From Mikrocytos mackini (Eukaryota > Endomyxa > Ascetosporea > Mikrocytida > Mikrocytiidae): a stretch of DNA of 45,293 nt. Both the position numbers and the translations under genes were made by a program. The notes under the pieces were generated by a model. That model searched no databases. It saw only the letters and a list, made by a program, of their open reading frames with translations, and was not told the DNA's origin. Each line of letters begins with the position of its first letter. Within the stretch, counting starts at the first letter, position 1. Shown here piece after piece: positions 20,550 through 30,466 of this stretch. Location: NCBI GenBank assembly GCA_030180075.1, contig JASNJN010000089.1, positions 1 to 45,293 of the forward strand. Direction: 5' to 3'.

Positions 20550-23500
20550 TTGAATACACAAATTATAAAATTTTTTGATTTTAAAAAATTAAGTATGCAA
20601 CAACTTTCTCTGGACACCTTTCCTTTAGACAAGGCAACAACCAAGATCATAACATACCCCAATGGATTCAAGGTCCTTCTAATTTCTGATCCTAACGTTA
20701 AACAAGCTAAGGGGACCATGTTAATTTCTGTAGGAAGCACAAAAGACCCAAACGAGTATCTTGGTCTCGCCCATTTTCTTGAACACATGGTTTTCATCAA
20801 GAGCGAGAAGTATCCCGAGGTAGACCACTTCATGTCTTATGTAGGCAGGAATGACGGATATACAAACGCTTACACAGCTTCAGACCGCACTTGTTTTTAC
20901 TTCTCCATCGCTGCACAGAACTACGAGCACGCCCTCGACATTTTCGCTGAGTTCTTTCACAACCCATTTGTGTTCGACGAGTCATTTGTAAATAGAGAAG
21001 TGAACGCAGTGCACTCAGAGTACGTAAACTCAAAGTCTGAAGATTATTGGCTTACACAGTACTTGTTACAAAACCATATTCGCCCTGAAATTGATCATGG
21101 CAAGTTTAATATGGGCTGCTTAGAATCACTAGGCAACAACCCACAAATTATGTCCGCTTTGAAAGACTTCCATTCAAAGTATTACACGCCCAACAATATG
21201 ACACTTGTTCTTTGCACCAATCAAAACATAGAAGCAATAGAAACGATGGCAAATGGAAAATTCTCTTCCGTAATAAACAACACTATTGCATCACAAGAAA
21301 AAGAAAAGGGATTAAATAATACAAATTTGTTCACGATCAATAAAGAAGAAAAGACATTTTTCCCCAATGAAAGCTTTGATTTGGAAATTACTAAACACAG
21401 CTCGCTTTCAAAGAAGGACAAATTAGAAGTCTTCTTTTCTACCGATTCTATTTTACCTTACTACAAATCCAACCCTATTTTTGTTATACATAGGTTTATA
21501 AATTCCAAAATAAGAAACACGCTTTATGACGCTCTAAAACAACTTGAGTACATTACAGACTTACATTTTGACACGTATGAGAAATGTGTGGACATTTCTG
21601 TGTTACATCTTTCTGTTGACTTAACGAAAAAGGGATTGGAAAACAAAGACCAAGTTATTTATTTGATTTTTACATGGATAAACATTCTTAATAGTGCATC
21701 AAATGAAAGTTCAACTGAGTATTACAACGAAACAATGCACAAGTATGATTTAAGTTGGTGTTACAAAGAGCCTGCAAACAATGCAGAACAAATGATTAAA
21801 TACGCAAATGTCCTCCACGACATATTTAAAGTAGATGAAAACAACAAAGAACTTACTTTGGAAAGCTTGTTAAGAATAAAGGAAGTTAACCTAGAAGTGT
21901 TAAGATTGTTTACTAAACAAATGGTTGATATGAACAGAGTTAAAATATTTGTTGGAAGTGAAGAGTACAAAAATGAACTAAATCTCAAAGCAGGAAAATA
22001 TTACGATAAATATTACTGTAAAGAAACAATAAAAATAAATGATAAATGTTCAAAAGAAGTAGAATTACTTTTCCCAAAAGAAAACATTTATATCAAAAAA
22101 GAAGAAATCGAAGAAAAGATAGAAAGTTACAACAAATTCAATGAAAACGATAACCAAAATACGTTTGTGAATTTGGCACAAATGCCTTTGGTAGAAGACA
22201 ATTTATACTTCACAAATGATTCCAATTTTAACATAGAAAAGAATTACATTTTTATCAATTGGATTTCTTCATTTCATAATTCAAACGTTGAGAACTATTT
22301 GTTTACAAAAATACTAATAGAATTAATAGAAAACAAATTAATACCAATTTTAGAGCATCCTTCTGAGTGTCTCTACAAATCTCAGTTATACAACACGCAA
22401 AGAGGACTTTGTTTAACAATAAGCGGTTTAAATTCTGGGTTTAGAGATATAATTTTGTTAATTTTGAACGAAATCAAATCGTTTGATTTTAACACTGTGA
22501 AAGACACACAAATTGAAACTGAACGTCAAAAGTTAATAAGTAGTTTAGTTGCAAACGATGAAAAACAGCCATTTAAGATGAACAGAGAAATTATAAACGC
22601 TTTGTTAAACAAACATGATTACTACTACACAGAAAAGTTGTTAGTACTGAAGAAACCAGACTTTGTTGAGATGTTTAAACGTAGGATTGGAGAGTTAAAA
22701 CATAGCGTGTTTGAAAGAAGCTTTGTAAGTGTTTATACACATGGAAACATTGCACAAAGTGAGCAGTTTAACTTACAAAAAGACGTTATTGAAATGTTTG
22801 GAGGGAACACAAATTTGCAAAAGGAACCATTCCCAACTTTGATGCTTCTGGATGATCATTCTAATAATATTAGTAATGAAACAGAAAATTCAAACAAACA
22901 TGCAAAGGTTATAAATAATAAGGGATTATGTGTACGTCTGGCTTCAAGCAATGAAAAGGCGGAAAACAACCTTGTTTGTATAACCAAACAAATACATTCT
23001 TCTGAACTTTCGCACATTCAATTAAAAGTCATAAGTTGTCTTCTAGATAATCTTCTTTCGGACGAGTTCTTTGCTAAGCTTAGAACAGAGAAGCAACTAG
23101 GTTATGCTGTTTTCATTCGAAACTGGCACATCAACAATGTCAACAATTTAGTGTTTGTGGTTCAAAGTCCAAACACATCTGTAAATGACGTACGTAAAGA
23201 AATAGAGAACTTTATCGAAAGTACTGCAAATGAGATTATAGAAGGATTGAAAGAGGAAGTTTTGGAAAGTACAAAACAAGCGCTAATTAGCACTTGGAAT
23301 GAGCCAATTATGAAGATGAAAGATGCAGCGATTAAAAATTGGAATGAAATTTACAGTGACCGATTTGATTTTCAACATGAAACAAAACTAATTGAGTGTT
23401 GCAAAGCCGTTACAAAAGAAAACATAAAAGAATGGTACTTTGATTTTATAAAGGATGATGGAAAATTGAACAAAACTGTTGTTATTGAAGTTGATAAAGA

Positions 23501-23585
23501 GTTAAAAGATGATAAAGAAAATTTAGAAAATAGATTTGGGGAGTTGTTTAAGACAAAAATAATTATTGAAGGCATGAATAAGTAA
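20550..23585 (+). CDS. insulin-degrading-enzyme-type M16 metalloprotease
   Basis: M16A peptidases are zinc enzymes that enclose and cut short peptides. The inverted zinc motif HxxEH is at residues 75-79 (HFLEH), with the third ligand at E157 in REVNAVHSE, the expected spacing. The C-terminal half has FFAKLRTEKQLGY and FVVQSPNTSVNDVRKEIE, matching the substrate-contacting Arg...Tyr of insulysin. About 1,011 aa, the full four-domain length. A second Met at residue 16 (20595) is a good alternative start, because an A/T-rich AAATTT-like stretch (20560-20590) lies just before it. No signal peptide is evident, so it is probably cytosolic. Microsporidia commonly carry such proteases, some of them secreted. 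Confidence 0.95.
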   Translation: MNTQIIKFFDFKKLSMQQLSLDTFPLDKATTKIITYPNGFKVLLISDPNVKQAKGTMLISVGSTKDPNEYLGLAHFLEHMVFIKSEKYPEVDHFMSYVGRNDGYTNAYTASDRTCFYFSIAAQNYEHALDIFAEFFHNPFVFDESFVNREVNAVHSEYVNSKSEDYWLTQYLLQNHIRPEIDHGKFNMGCLESLGNNPQIMSALKDFHSKYYTPNNMTLVLCTNQNIEAIETMANGKFSSVINNTIASQEKEKGLNNTNLFTINKEEKTFFPNESFDLEITKHSSLSKKDKLEVFFSTDSILPYYKSNPIFVIHRFINSKIRNTLYDALKQLEYITDLHFDTYEKCVDISVLHLSVDLTKKGLENKDQVIYLIFTWINILNSASNESSTEYYNETMHKYDLSWCYKEPANNAEQMIKYANVLHDIFKVDENNKELTLESLLRIKEVNLEVLRLFTKQMVDMNRVKIFVGSEEYKNELNLKAGKYYDKYYCKETIKINDKCSKEVELLFPKENIYIKKEEIEEKIESYNKFNENDNQNTFVNLAQMPLVEDNLYFTNDSNFNIEKNYIFINWISSFHNSNVENYLFTKILIELIENKLIPILEHPSECLYKSQLYNTQRGLCLTISGLNSGFRDIILLILNEIKSFDFNTVKDTQIETERQKLISSLVANDEKQPFKMNREIINALLNKHDYYYTEKLLVLKKPDFVEMFKRRIGELKHSVFERSFVSVYTHGNIAQSEQFNLQKDVIEMFGGNTNLQKEPFPTLMLLDDHSNNISNETENSNKHAKVINNKGLCVRLASSNEKAENNLVCITKQIHSSELSHIQLKVISCLLDNLLSDEFFAKLRTEKQLGYAVFIRNWHINNVNNLVFVVQSPNTSVNDVRKEIENFIESTANEIIEGLKEEVLESTKQALISTWNEPIMKMKDAAIKNWNEIYSDRFDFQHETKLIECCKAVTKENIKEWYFDFIKDDGKLNKTVVIEVDKELKDDKENLENRFGELFKTKIIIEGMNK

Positions 23586-23758
23586 ATATTGAATTATTAA
23601 TATTAAACAGTCGGATCTATATTATGTAAGCTTAAATATTAAATATTATATAGAATGATTAATAATTAACATAAAACCAACTATAAACAAACTTGTTTTA
23701 AAATGAATTTTTAAAGTAAACTAAATATTGTTCAAACAAAATATATTTATACTTCTGT

Positions 23759-24964
23759 TTAATTTTCTAATTTCTCCTTTTCTTTTCTTAGAACTTCTAA
23801 ATCAATTTTAGACTCATCCATATCATTTTTCAATTTTAGTACATTTGATGTTATCTTCCTAATTATTTCCTTTCCTTGTTCACTTTCTTTATTTTGTTCT
23901 GCCTTTTTAAGAATCTCTCTATATTTTCCAATCTTTTCGAATATGACTGCTACTTTAACCAAACATTCTTTTTCTTTAAGCCCCAACTCTTTTAATTTAG
24001 CTTCTTTTTCTATTGAAATATACATTGGTGTTTCTTTACAAATCAAATTGCTTGCATAGTTTATGTTAACATTCGAAGCCTTCAAAATAGGTACTTTTTC
24101 TAACCCTTCATTAAAAACAACTTCGGCTTCCTTTGTATCTTTAAAACGAATTAAAGCCAAAGATTTATTGAAATTGTTTTCTATTTTTACAATGCTTCCT
24201 ATACCCTTAAGTAAAGAATAAAGTTTCATTTTGTTGTTTAGGAATAAAGGTAACCGTGTGAAAATGACAGTGGATGAAATACGACTGCTATTTTGTACGG
24301 GCCTATCACTGAATTTGTGTACGTTGCTTTCTTTATTGTAATAATTTGGATTATTGTGGCTTGGTTGTCTTTGTTGCTGGCTATGGTTGAATGGAGTTTC
24401 CCTTCTGTTATTATCGAAGTTATTATATTTATTATAATTACTATAATTATAATTGTTGTTATGATCATAGTTTGTTTGTCGTTCGTTGTACCTATTCTCT
24501 GGGGTTGGCCTATATTGATTTGTATGGTGTTGATTGTAACCGCTATTGTTTGGTTTACTTTGACTGTTTGGATAAGTCTGTCTCGGAGCATATTGGTTGA
24601 CAACAGCCGGTTTGTTGTAAGGAGTTTTCAGTTTCTTTGTGGTTGTTTGTTGTTGAGTTTGTGAAGGCGTGGAAGGTTTCGAGGATTCATTGGACTTAAC
24701 GACGGGTTGTGATTTGTAGGAAAGCGTCCTGATGGAAATATTCTGTGTGTTTAAATGTCTCACTAAGTCCTTTATGAAAATACCTGTATTATCTCCTAAA
24801 AATTCTTCTAAACGTGTCTGGAGATAAACATCAAGTTGGGTTTCTTCGTCACACTTCGGAGCGACCATAAGAAGGTATTCTACTAATGAAGATGGATTGT
24901 ATGTAACCAATTTAGTGAGCTTTGTGTTCATGAAGTCTTTGAGGTCGTCTTTAGCGCTAGTCAT
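23759..24964 (-). CDS. RBM26/27-like RNA-binding protein (PWI-like fold plus RRM)
   Basis: Residues 1-76 match the N-terminal PWI-like fold of RBM26/RBM27 (DDLKDFMNTKLTKL, then NPSSLVEYLLMVAP, QTRLEEFLGDNTGIFIKDL). Residues about 85-225 are a low-complexity linker rich in Asn, Gln, Tyr and Pro. Residues about 237-310 form a divergent RRM (STVIFTRLPLFL as strand 1, KSLALIRFKDTKEAEVVF as the RNP1-like part, in which the usual aromatics are mostly lost). The last 80 residues are a likely coiled coil. In animals and fission yeast these proteins help deliver RNA to the nuclear exosome. The CCCH zinc finger of the animal proteins is absent. Family assignment is by motif order and is moderately sure. 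Confidence 0.7.
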   Translation of the reverse strand: MTSAKDDLKDFMNTKLTKLVTYNPSSLVEYLLMVAPKCDEETQLDVYLQTRLEEFLGDNTGIFIKDLVRHLNTQNISIRTLSYKSQPVVKSNESSKPSTPSQTQQQTTTKKLKTPYNKPAVVNQYAPRQTYPNSQSKPNNSGYNQHHTNQYRPTPENRYNERQTNYDHNNNYNYSNYNKYNNFDNNRRETPFNHSQQQRQPSHNNPNYYNKESNVHKFSDRPVQNSSRISSTVIFTRLPLFLNNKMKLYSLLKGIGSIVKIENNFNKSLALIRFKDTKEAEVVFNEGLEKVPILKASNVNINYASNLICKETPMYISIEKEAKLKELGLKEKECLVKVAVIFEKIGKYREILKKAEQNKESEQGKEIIRKITSNVLKLKNDMDESKIDLEVLRKEKEKLEN

Positions 24965-24975
24965 AGATTTTTATT
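24965..24975. promoter_or_regulatory. 11-bp spacer between divergent start codons
   Basis: Only AGATTTTTATT separates the start codons of the RBM26/27-like gene and the 163-aa gene. Transcription signals for each gene must overlap the other's coding sequence or lie at this spot, unless a start codon is misplaced. Confidence 0.45.
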
Positions 24976-25467
24976 ATGAAAAAGTTATTTTCTAAGAAAG
25001 TCCAGAAAACAGATTTAACCAACAAAAGTGAGTCTTACAGCAAGATCGCAGCCCTACGTGTCAAAAAGGATCCTATAGAAATAAAGGAAAAGTTAAACGA
25101 TTCAAATTTGAAGAAAGAGGAACTTACCATGAAAAAGAACAAAAGTGTCATACACAAACTAAAAGGTGGGCAGCACACAGGCCGCCAGAACTTTCTAAAG
25201 AAATTTGGGAACAAAAGAAAGAAGCTAGACTCCAAGAACTTGCTTGCAGATCTAACATACAAAAGTTTCCACGACAGTAACCCTCTGAATGTATCTCCCA
25301 TCCCTTTAACACCAAGAAGAAGTTCTTTAAAGAAAGTTAAAGTTGTGGATAAATTAGATGAGCATGCAAATGAGGCCAAAAAGAAATTGGAGTTCGATAG
25401 TAACAACACAATCAATTTAGACGATGTTGAAGACACCAAGTCTTTAAAAGACGTCAAAACTTTGTAA
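24976..25467 (+). CDS. 163-aa basic protein of unknown function
   Basis: Lysine-rich throughout with no TM segment or recognised fold. Distinct stretches are KGGQHTGRQNFLKKFGNKRK (about 64-83) and SPIPLTPRRSSLKKVK (about 107-122). The second is a run of Ser/Thr-Pro and basic residues like a phosphorylation or nuclear-localisation segment. The acidic C-terminus contrasts with the basic body. It diverges from the RBM26/27-like gene with an 11-bp gap. A nuclear or nucleolar role would fit the composition but is a guess. Confidence 0.7.
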   Translation: MKKLFSKKVQKTDLTNKSESYSKIAALRVKKDPIEIKEKLNDSNLKKEELTMKKNKSVIHKLKGGQHTGRQNFLKKFGNKRKKLDSKNLLADLTYKSFHDSNPLNVSPIPLTPRRSSLKKVKVVDKLDEHANEAKKKLEFDSNNTINLDDVEDTKSLKDVKTL

Positions 25468-25603
25468 TTGATAAAAAATCTATACTTTATTTTATAAATT
25501 CATTTTGAGTTTAAAATGGGTTAAATATGTTACACTTAATAATTAACTAAGCTTATTATTATTGTGAATGAATTACATATTAAATATGAAACATAATATT
25601 AAA

Positions 25604-25983
25604 GCAGAGTTGAGAATTTCCGACCCGACCGCCCGAACCCGACCCGTTCGGGTCGGGTTCGGGCGGAAGAAGGTCAAAAAAACGCTAAAAACTCTCACAT
25701 GGATGCACTTTTAAAAATATGCACAATATTAGTTATTTACGCTAGATATTTGCGTAATTTTATTTTTCAAATAGTTAATTTACTCTGATATTAGATTATA
25801 TGATGAAAACAGGCTAAAACAAATAATTTTTGAGTTTTGTTTCGTTATTTTTGAATATCATAAATTTGGGGGAATTAATTTTTTAGTAGAAAAATTCTTA
25901 CAAATTTCCTACCCGACCCGCCCGACCCGAAGGCGGGGCGGGTCGGGTCGGGTTCTGGATTTAGGCAAAATTCTCAACTCTGC
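25604..25983. mobile_element. MITE with GC-rich palindromic ends, copy 2 (380 bp)
   Basis: Perfect 15-bp inverted ends (GCAGAGTTGAGAATT at 25604-25618 and its complement at 25969-25983), bounded by the direct repeat ATTAAA (25598-25603 and 25984-25989). GC-rich palindromes of CCCGA words sit just inside each end (about 25621-25667 and 25911-25954). They match those of the copy at 2227-2602 closely, while the AT-rich interiors share little. It lies between the 163-aa gene and the disrupted membrane-protein gene. Confidence 0.8.
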
Positions 25984-26104
25984 ATTAAAGAATAAGTTTT
26001 TAGTAAATAATTTTATAATTCAATTATTTTACCATTTAAAATACAAACAAAAACAATGTAATTCTAATCCACAATTAATTAAACACAAAATATTAACAAT
26101 TTCA

Positions 26105-27062
26105 TCATATTTCAAATAAATCCAAAAAATATTTCAAGAAGTCTTGGAATTCACTTTCTAATTTATTCAGAATAGCTTCAACAAGGATTATGTTACCTTC
26201 TACGTATTCTTTATATAAACCTTCATCGAAATCTTCATAATTTTCTGATATAATATCCAACAGTTTATAAATTAACCCAACAATGTATCCAAAGTGTTCG
26301 TATTCTTTATCTTCTTTATAAAATGGTTCAAAAAATTCATCATCTTTACCTCCCTTGTGGTAATAATTTTGTTTTACGTATGTATCTCTGAGTATTAAGT
26401 ACAACAACATATACGAAAGTCCGTTTGATATATTTGGGAAATTAGAAATTAATGTAAGATCGATTTTGTTGTCCATGTTTTCTTCCCATTTTGCTCTTAT
26501 AACGTCGTGTTGAAGAATGTTGTTAAAACCACTATTTCCAAACGCCCATAAAATCTTTGACAGTATAAATACTCTGCCAAGTGCAATTCTTTCGGTTATG
26601 TTTGGAAACAACAAGAACACAATGCTGAACAGGTTGATGTTTAGTGTCTCCTTGGTTGAAATTGCTCTTGTGGTTTCGTCTGACACAGTAACTTCACTTA
26701 CAGATGTTTCATGAGATAGAGGCCATGCCAAATCTGGGATTTCTATTGATTTTGCTTTTAGATTGTAATGAATAAACCTAAAAATGGCTCTCATGTATCG
26801 GTTGGCATTAATATAACGCTCAAATGTATCGCTTTGTTTGTCTGATAAAGTTAAACTTGTTGGAAGATGGATTTTGATTTTTTCTAAATTGACAAAATAA
26901 ATTTTGAGAAACTCGAAAGTTTGCTCACTAATTATTTTCGAGATCATTGTTGGGTTTAATATTTCTCGATCGACTGAATTATCTTCTTCGTATTCTTTTC
27001 TGAATTGTAATATAGAAGATTCATCGAGGCCTAATTTCTCTAGTTTATTCTGTGTTTGTTCT
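26105..27062 (-). pseudogene. 3' part of a membrane-protein gene split by a retrotransposon
   Basis: Minus-strand frame open from 27062 to 26105. It starts upstream of the first Met at 26947 with residues EQTQNKLEKLGLDESS, so the Met is internal. The body is helical, with a hydrophobic patch at about residues 105-140 of the Met form and an acidic tail. No family is recognised. The 5' exon-like piece with the start codon is at 31693-31891. The two pieces share the 5-bp duplication GTTCT. Counting it once, they give 1,152 bases, exactly 384 codons in one frame. The Met at 26947 could still allow a 280-aa truncated product. Confidence 0.85.
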
Positions 27063-27579
27063 TAACGTGCCCATAATGAAGGGCTACGTATTAATAATTA
27101 AATATCCACGGTGTTAATAATAAAAAGTAAAACTTTAGAAATTACTTATGGCAGAGTATATTTGCACATTAAATAAAATTTATTATATATGTTTATTTTT
27201 ACTTTAAGCGATGTATTTTGTTTCTCATCAAGTTTTAACAATGATTTGGGGGCTTAATTTTGTATTTATTGTCTTGATTAAAAATTTTCCTTTATAATCG
27301 GCGAATTTTCGGAATTTCTTCATTTAAAATTTGAAAATCGAAAAATGGTAACAAATAAATGTAATTTTTTTGGTAAAACAATTAAATCAAAAACCGAGCC
27401 CCAGATCTATGTTAAAATTTGATGAGAAACAACATAACTAATTGCGGCGATATTTACACTCGAAAATTTTTCAAAATTTCTTGTGCAAATATACTTTTCC
27501 ATTACTTATATGTCAGGAAATAACTACTACGCCAACTATAGAGGCAGGGGAGGTCGCTCTGATACCTTTGGGCAACACA
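27063..27579 (+). repeat. left LTR (157 bp, interrupted by a nested MITE)
   Basis: LTR sequence at 27063-27149 and 27510-27579; the 360 bases between are the MITE plus one copy of its 9-bp duplication. It starts TAACGTGCCCA and ends TGGGCAACACA, an imperfect inverted pair. The Gag start codon (27510) is inside the LTR. Confidence 0.9.
27150..27500. mobile_element. foldback MITE nested in the left LTR (351 bp)
   Basis: Ends GGCAGAGTATATTTGCAC and the complement of GGAAAAGTATATTTGCAC (27150-27167, 27483-27500), 16 of 18 matching. The duplicated target ATTACTTAT (9 bp) is at 27141-27149 and 27501-27509, and occurs once in the right LTR, proving insertion. Much of the interior also pairs with itself, for example TTTGTTTCTCATCAA near 27218 with TTGATGAGAAAC near 27418. 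A 9-bp duplication fits the MULE superfamily. Confidence 0.9.
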
Positions 27580-28400
27580 AACTGAATTCAGTAATGTCAA
27601 ACTACAGGCAAACACCTGTAGCCCAAGATTCACAGCGAACAACGAATTCGTATAATAACAGCACAAAATCTGATTTATTACGCGGACAAATGACTTTCAA
27701 CTTCGACACCCGCATTGGGAACGCGAAAGGACCTACACTCACAATTAACAAACTGTGTATAAAGTCTAAATATGATGTTGATGCAATACCTTCATGGATC
27801 AAACGATTTGAGCAATTAAACGAGTTAAATGAATGGTCTGAATCAGAAGCTCTAAACATGCTAAGAGTCGTAACAGACGAGGGGATTCACAAGAAATTTG
27901 AAGGCGCACATGGTGCTGGCGATGCGTTAAATCGCATAAAAAAGTCATACTTCACGCTAGCGCAATACTCGTACTACAAACAGAAGATGAACGAGATTAG
28001 AATGGGCGAATTTAGTAACTTTGCAGAATTTGCCTTCCGTCTTACAGAAATCGCGGACAAGACCAATATTTGCATTTCAGAAGCAAAGAATTATATTACG
28101 GAGCGCGAATTGATTGATGTTTTTGTTTCAAAAATCCCTGTACGTTTGAGAAGAAAAGCGTTGGATTTGCATGGTGAAGAACTAATAGACCTTGCAACGA
28201 AACTGGGTAATTATAATGCAGATGACAAACTGTATTTTAGCGACATATATCAAGACGAACTGCGAAGGCCGAACTTTAAATCTTCCCACGGACAGTCTAA
28301 TCATAGAGGATTTAACCACCAAAGACAAGCTAGATTTAATGGGACTGGCTATAGAGGTACTCGCAACCCAAATGAGTACAATGGTCATAATGGAGGATAA
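27510..28400 (+). CDS. Gag of the Ty3/gypsy element
   Basis: Gag forms the particle that packages retrotransposon RNA. The start at 27510 (MSGNNYYANYRGRGG) is inside the LTR; the longer frame from 27483 only adds MITE-derived codons. Capsid-like signs are WIKRFEQLNELNEWSE and GEFSNFAEFAFRLTEIADKT. The RG-, N- and H-rich tail replaces the usual CCHC zinc knuckle as the likely RNA-binding part. It ends at TAA 28398-28400. The same frame runs on into protease, so Gag-Pol was one frame and this stop is either a readthrough signal or a nonsense mutation. Confidence 0.85.
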   Translation: MSGNNYYANYRGRGGRSDTFGQHKLNSVMSNYRQTPVAQDSQRTTNSYNNSTKSDLLRGQMTFNFDTRIGNAKGPTLTINKLCIKSKYDVDAIPSWIKRFEQLNELNEWSESEALNMLRVVTDEGIHKKFEGAHGAGDALNRIKKSYFTLAQYSYYKQKMNEIRMGEFSNFAEFAFRLTEIADKTNICISEAKNYITERELIDVFVSKIPVRLRRKALDLHGEELIDLATKLGNYNADDKLYFSDIYQDELRRPNFKSSHGQSNHRGFNHQRQARFNGTGYRGTRNPNEYNGHNGG

Positions 28401-29543
28401 AGAAGCCAATATAGGAATAACAACTACAATAATTCAAATAGAAAGGAAAATGAATTTGGACAACGTCGCGAGTTCAATGGCAGTCGGAATCAGGGCCATG
28501 GAAATCAGGGAAACAGCCAACATGGTCGACACGACGCATACAATAAAGGGTTATTTATAAAGACACACACCGAGGAACAGTTTAACTTAGAATACGCCGG
28601 CGAAATCAACAAAAAACAAATATCAGTTACTATGGACACAGGTGCTTATGCTAGTTACATAAATTCCAGATTAGCAAATGAAACAGAAATTGAGGTTACA
28701 ACAAGCCCTCACAAGTTTCTAGTGGCTAATGGAAATGAGGTATGTATTAATAAGAAATCTCAGATAGAATTTAAACTTGATATTTGTCCTCACACGTTAT
28801 ACAAAGAGATGGTGTTCATAGTAGACAATTTACCGTGTGACGTAATCTTAGGGCGTTCTTGGTTGAAAAGAAATGAAGTAAGAATAGATTTCAGAAAGAA
28901 GCTCTTTGAAGTCAATGAAAACAGTGATATGGCTTTATGTGAAACAAAAACCTTGAATGCTGAAACACCTGAAGAACAACTTGAGTCTAAGGTAATGATG
29001 ATAAGCAGCAAAGAAAGGTTCTCTAAAAATATAAACCATTTCGAACAGTTGAAAGAGTTAAAGGCTATTCCAGGAGTCAAGCATAGTATAGAATTAACGG
29101 AAGAAAAGGATATAACGTCCAAACCATATTCGATTCCCTTGAAGATCTATCCACAACTTAAGCAAGAAATAACCAGATTGTTGAAAACAGGAATAATACG
29201 ACACTCTAACTCAACCATATGTGCACCGGCTTTTGCGATTAGAAAGAAAGATGATTTAGTGAGGATTGTATGTGATTATCGTAAACTAAATGCCGTAACC
29301 AGGAAGAGTTCCTACCCATTCCCGTCTGTTGATATGCTCCTATTACAACTTAAAGAAAGCGAATGGTTTAGCAAGTTGGACTTGCATACAGGGTATTATC
29401 AAGTGGAGATTGAGGAAAACGATAAACCAAAATCCAGTTTTGTCCTTCCAATTGGGCAATTTGAATGGAATAGAATGCCCTATGGTTTAGCTACAGCCCA
29501 AGAACATTCCAAAAGACAATGGAAAGGGTTTTGGCAAACATAG
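28401..29543 (+). pseudogene. Pol part 1: protease and first half of reverse transcriptase
   Basis: Same frame as gag after the TAA. The aspartic protease active site is TMDTGAY (Met at 28632) with the partner VILGRSWL. RT starts with the usual proline/hydrophobic linker, then VRIVCDYRKLNAVTRKSSYP, FSKLDLHTGYYQVEI and PIGQFEWNRMPYGL. The frame is lost just after GLATA (about 29490-29500), within a run of Cs, where one base is missing relative to the frame that continues at 29519. The frame ends at 29543. Confidence 0.88.
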
Positions 29544-30466
29544 ATGGTATAAAAATATTCTTAGATGATATAATTTTGTTTTCAAAAGATAAAGAGAGCC
29601 ACTATGAATTATTGAATGAAGTATTAGAGAGACTCAAAGCAGCTGACGTGTCGCTGAACATTGGAAAGTGTGAATTCTTTATGAAAAGCATAAAATATTT
29701 GGGATTTGTGATTGAAAAGGATACTATGTCGGCAGATTTAGATGCATTTGATAGAAAGAAGTTAACATCCAAACCAACCACACGGAGACAGCTAAGAAAA
29801 ATGATAGGTTACATAAACTGGTATCGTCCGTTTGTACCTTACCTATCAGAAAAGATAGCAAGTCTGAATGAGAAATTAAAATGTGATAAGGTATGTTGGA
29901 AGAATGAAGATCAACACTTAATAGAAGAAATAGTAGGGATAATTGAAGAAAATATTAAACTCCACTTACCTGATTATCAAAAACCATTTGTGTTATACAC
30001 AGATGCATCCGATAATGGGATATCCGGAATTTTGACGCAGAACAACACAATAATTCGGATATTTTCGGCAAAATTAAAAGATAGTGAAATGAAATATAAC
30101 ATCATGGAAAAGGAATTACTTGCAGTACTTCGAAGCCTACAAAAATTCCGATCCATAATCTTTGATAATAAAGTTACAGTTATGACTGATAACAATAACT
30201 TAACATTCGAAAAAGCAATTGACTCCTCAAGATCACAAAAATGGAAGTTAGTGCTAAGCGAATACAACTATGAATTTAAGCATATTCCCGGAAATATAAA
30301 CACAGGGGCCGATTACTTATCTCGTTTATACAATAGCGATAAAATAATGGAAAATAAATTACCTTTTGCCAAGGAAGACTCGCAGCCCAATAACAACTTA
30401 AACCTTATAATGGAACTAAAAGAAAACGATAAGGAAACAAAAAACAAAATGAAAGGAATTAGCTAG
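29519..30466 (+). pseudogene. Pol part 2: second half of reverse transcriptase and RNase H
   Basis: It begins in the RT palm; the catalytic box is FLDDIILFS, the Ty3 form of YxDD. The connection domain (IGYINWYRPFVPYLSEK) is followed by RNase H with its acidic residues in LYTDASDNGISGIL, MEKELLAVLRSLQKF and VMTDNNNLTF, and the closing HIPGNINTGADYLSR. It ends at TAG 30464-30466, which is in frame with the integrase that follows. Confidence 0.9.

Noticed and set aside
24293-24664. 123-aa plus-strand frame rich in Ile and Val
   Set aside because: Antisense to the Asn/Tyr-rich linker of the RBM26/27-like gene; its hydrophobicity is the mirror of those codons.
27068-27575. LTR boundaries at the TGCCCA...TGGGCA inner inverted pair
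   Set aside because: Both LTR copies share five more bases outside each end, and only the outer boundary gives a matching 5-bp duplication and restores the host reading frame.
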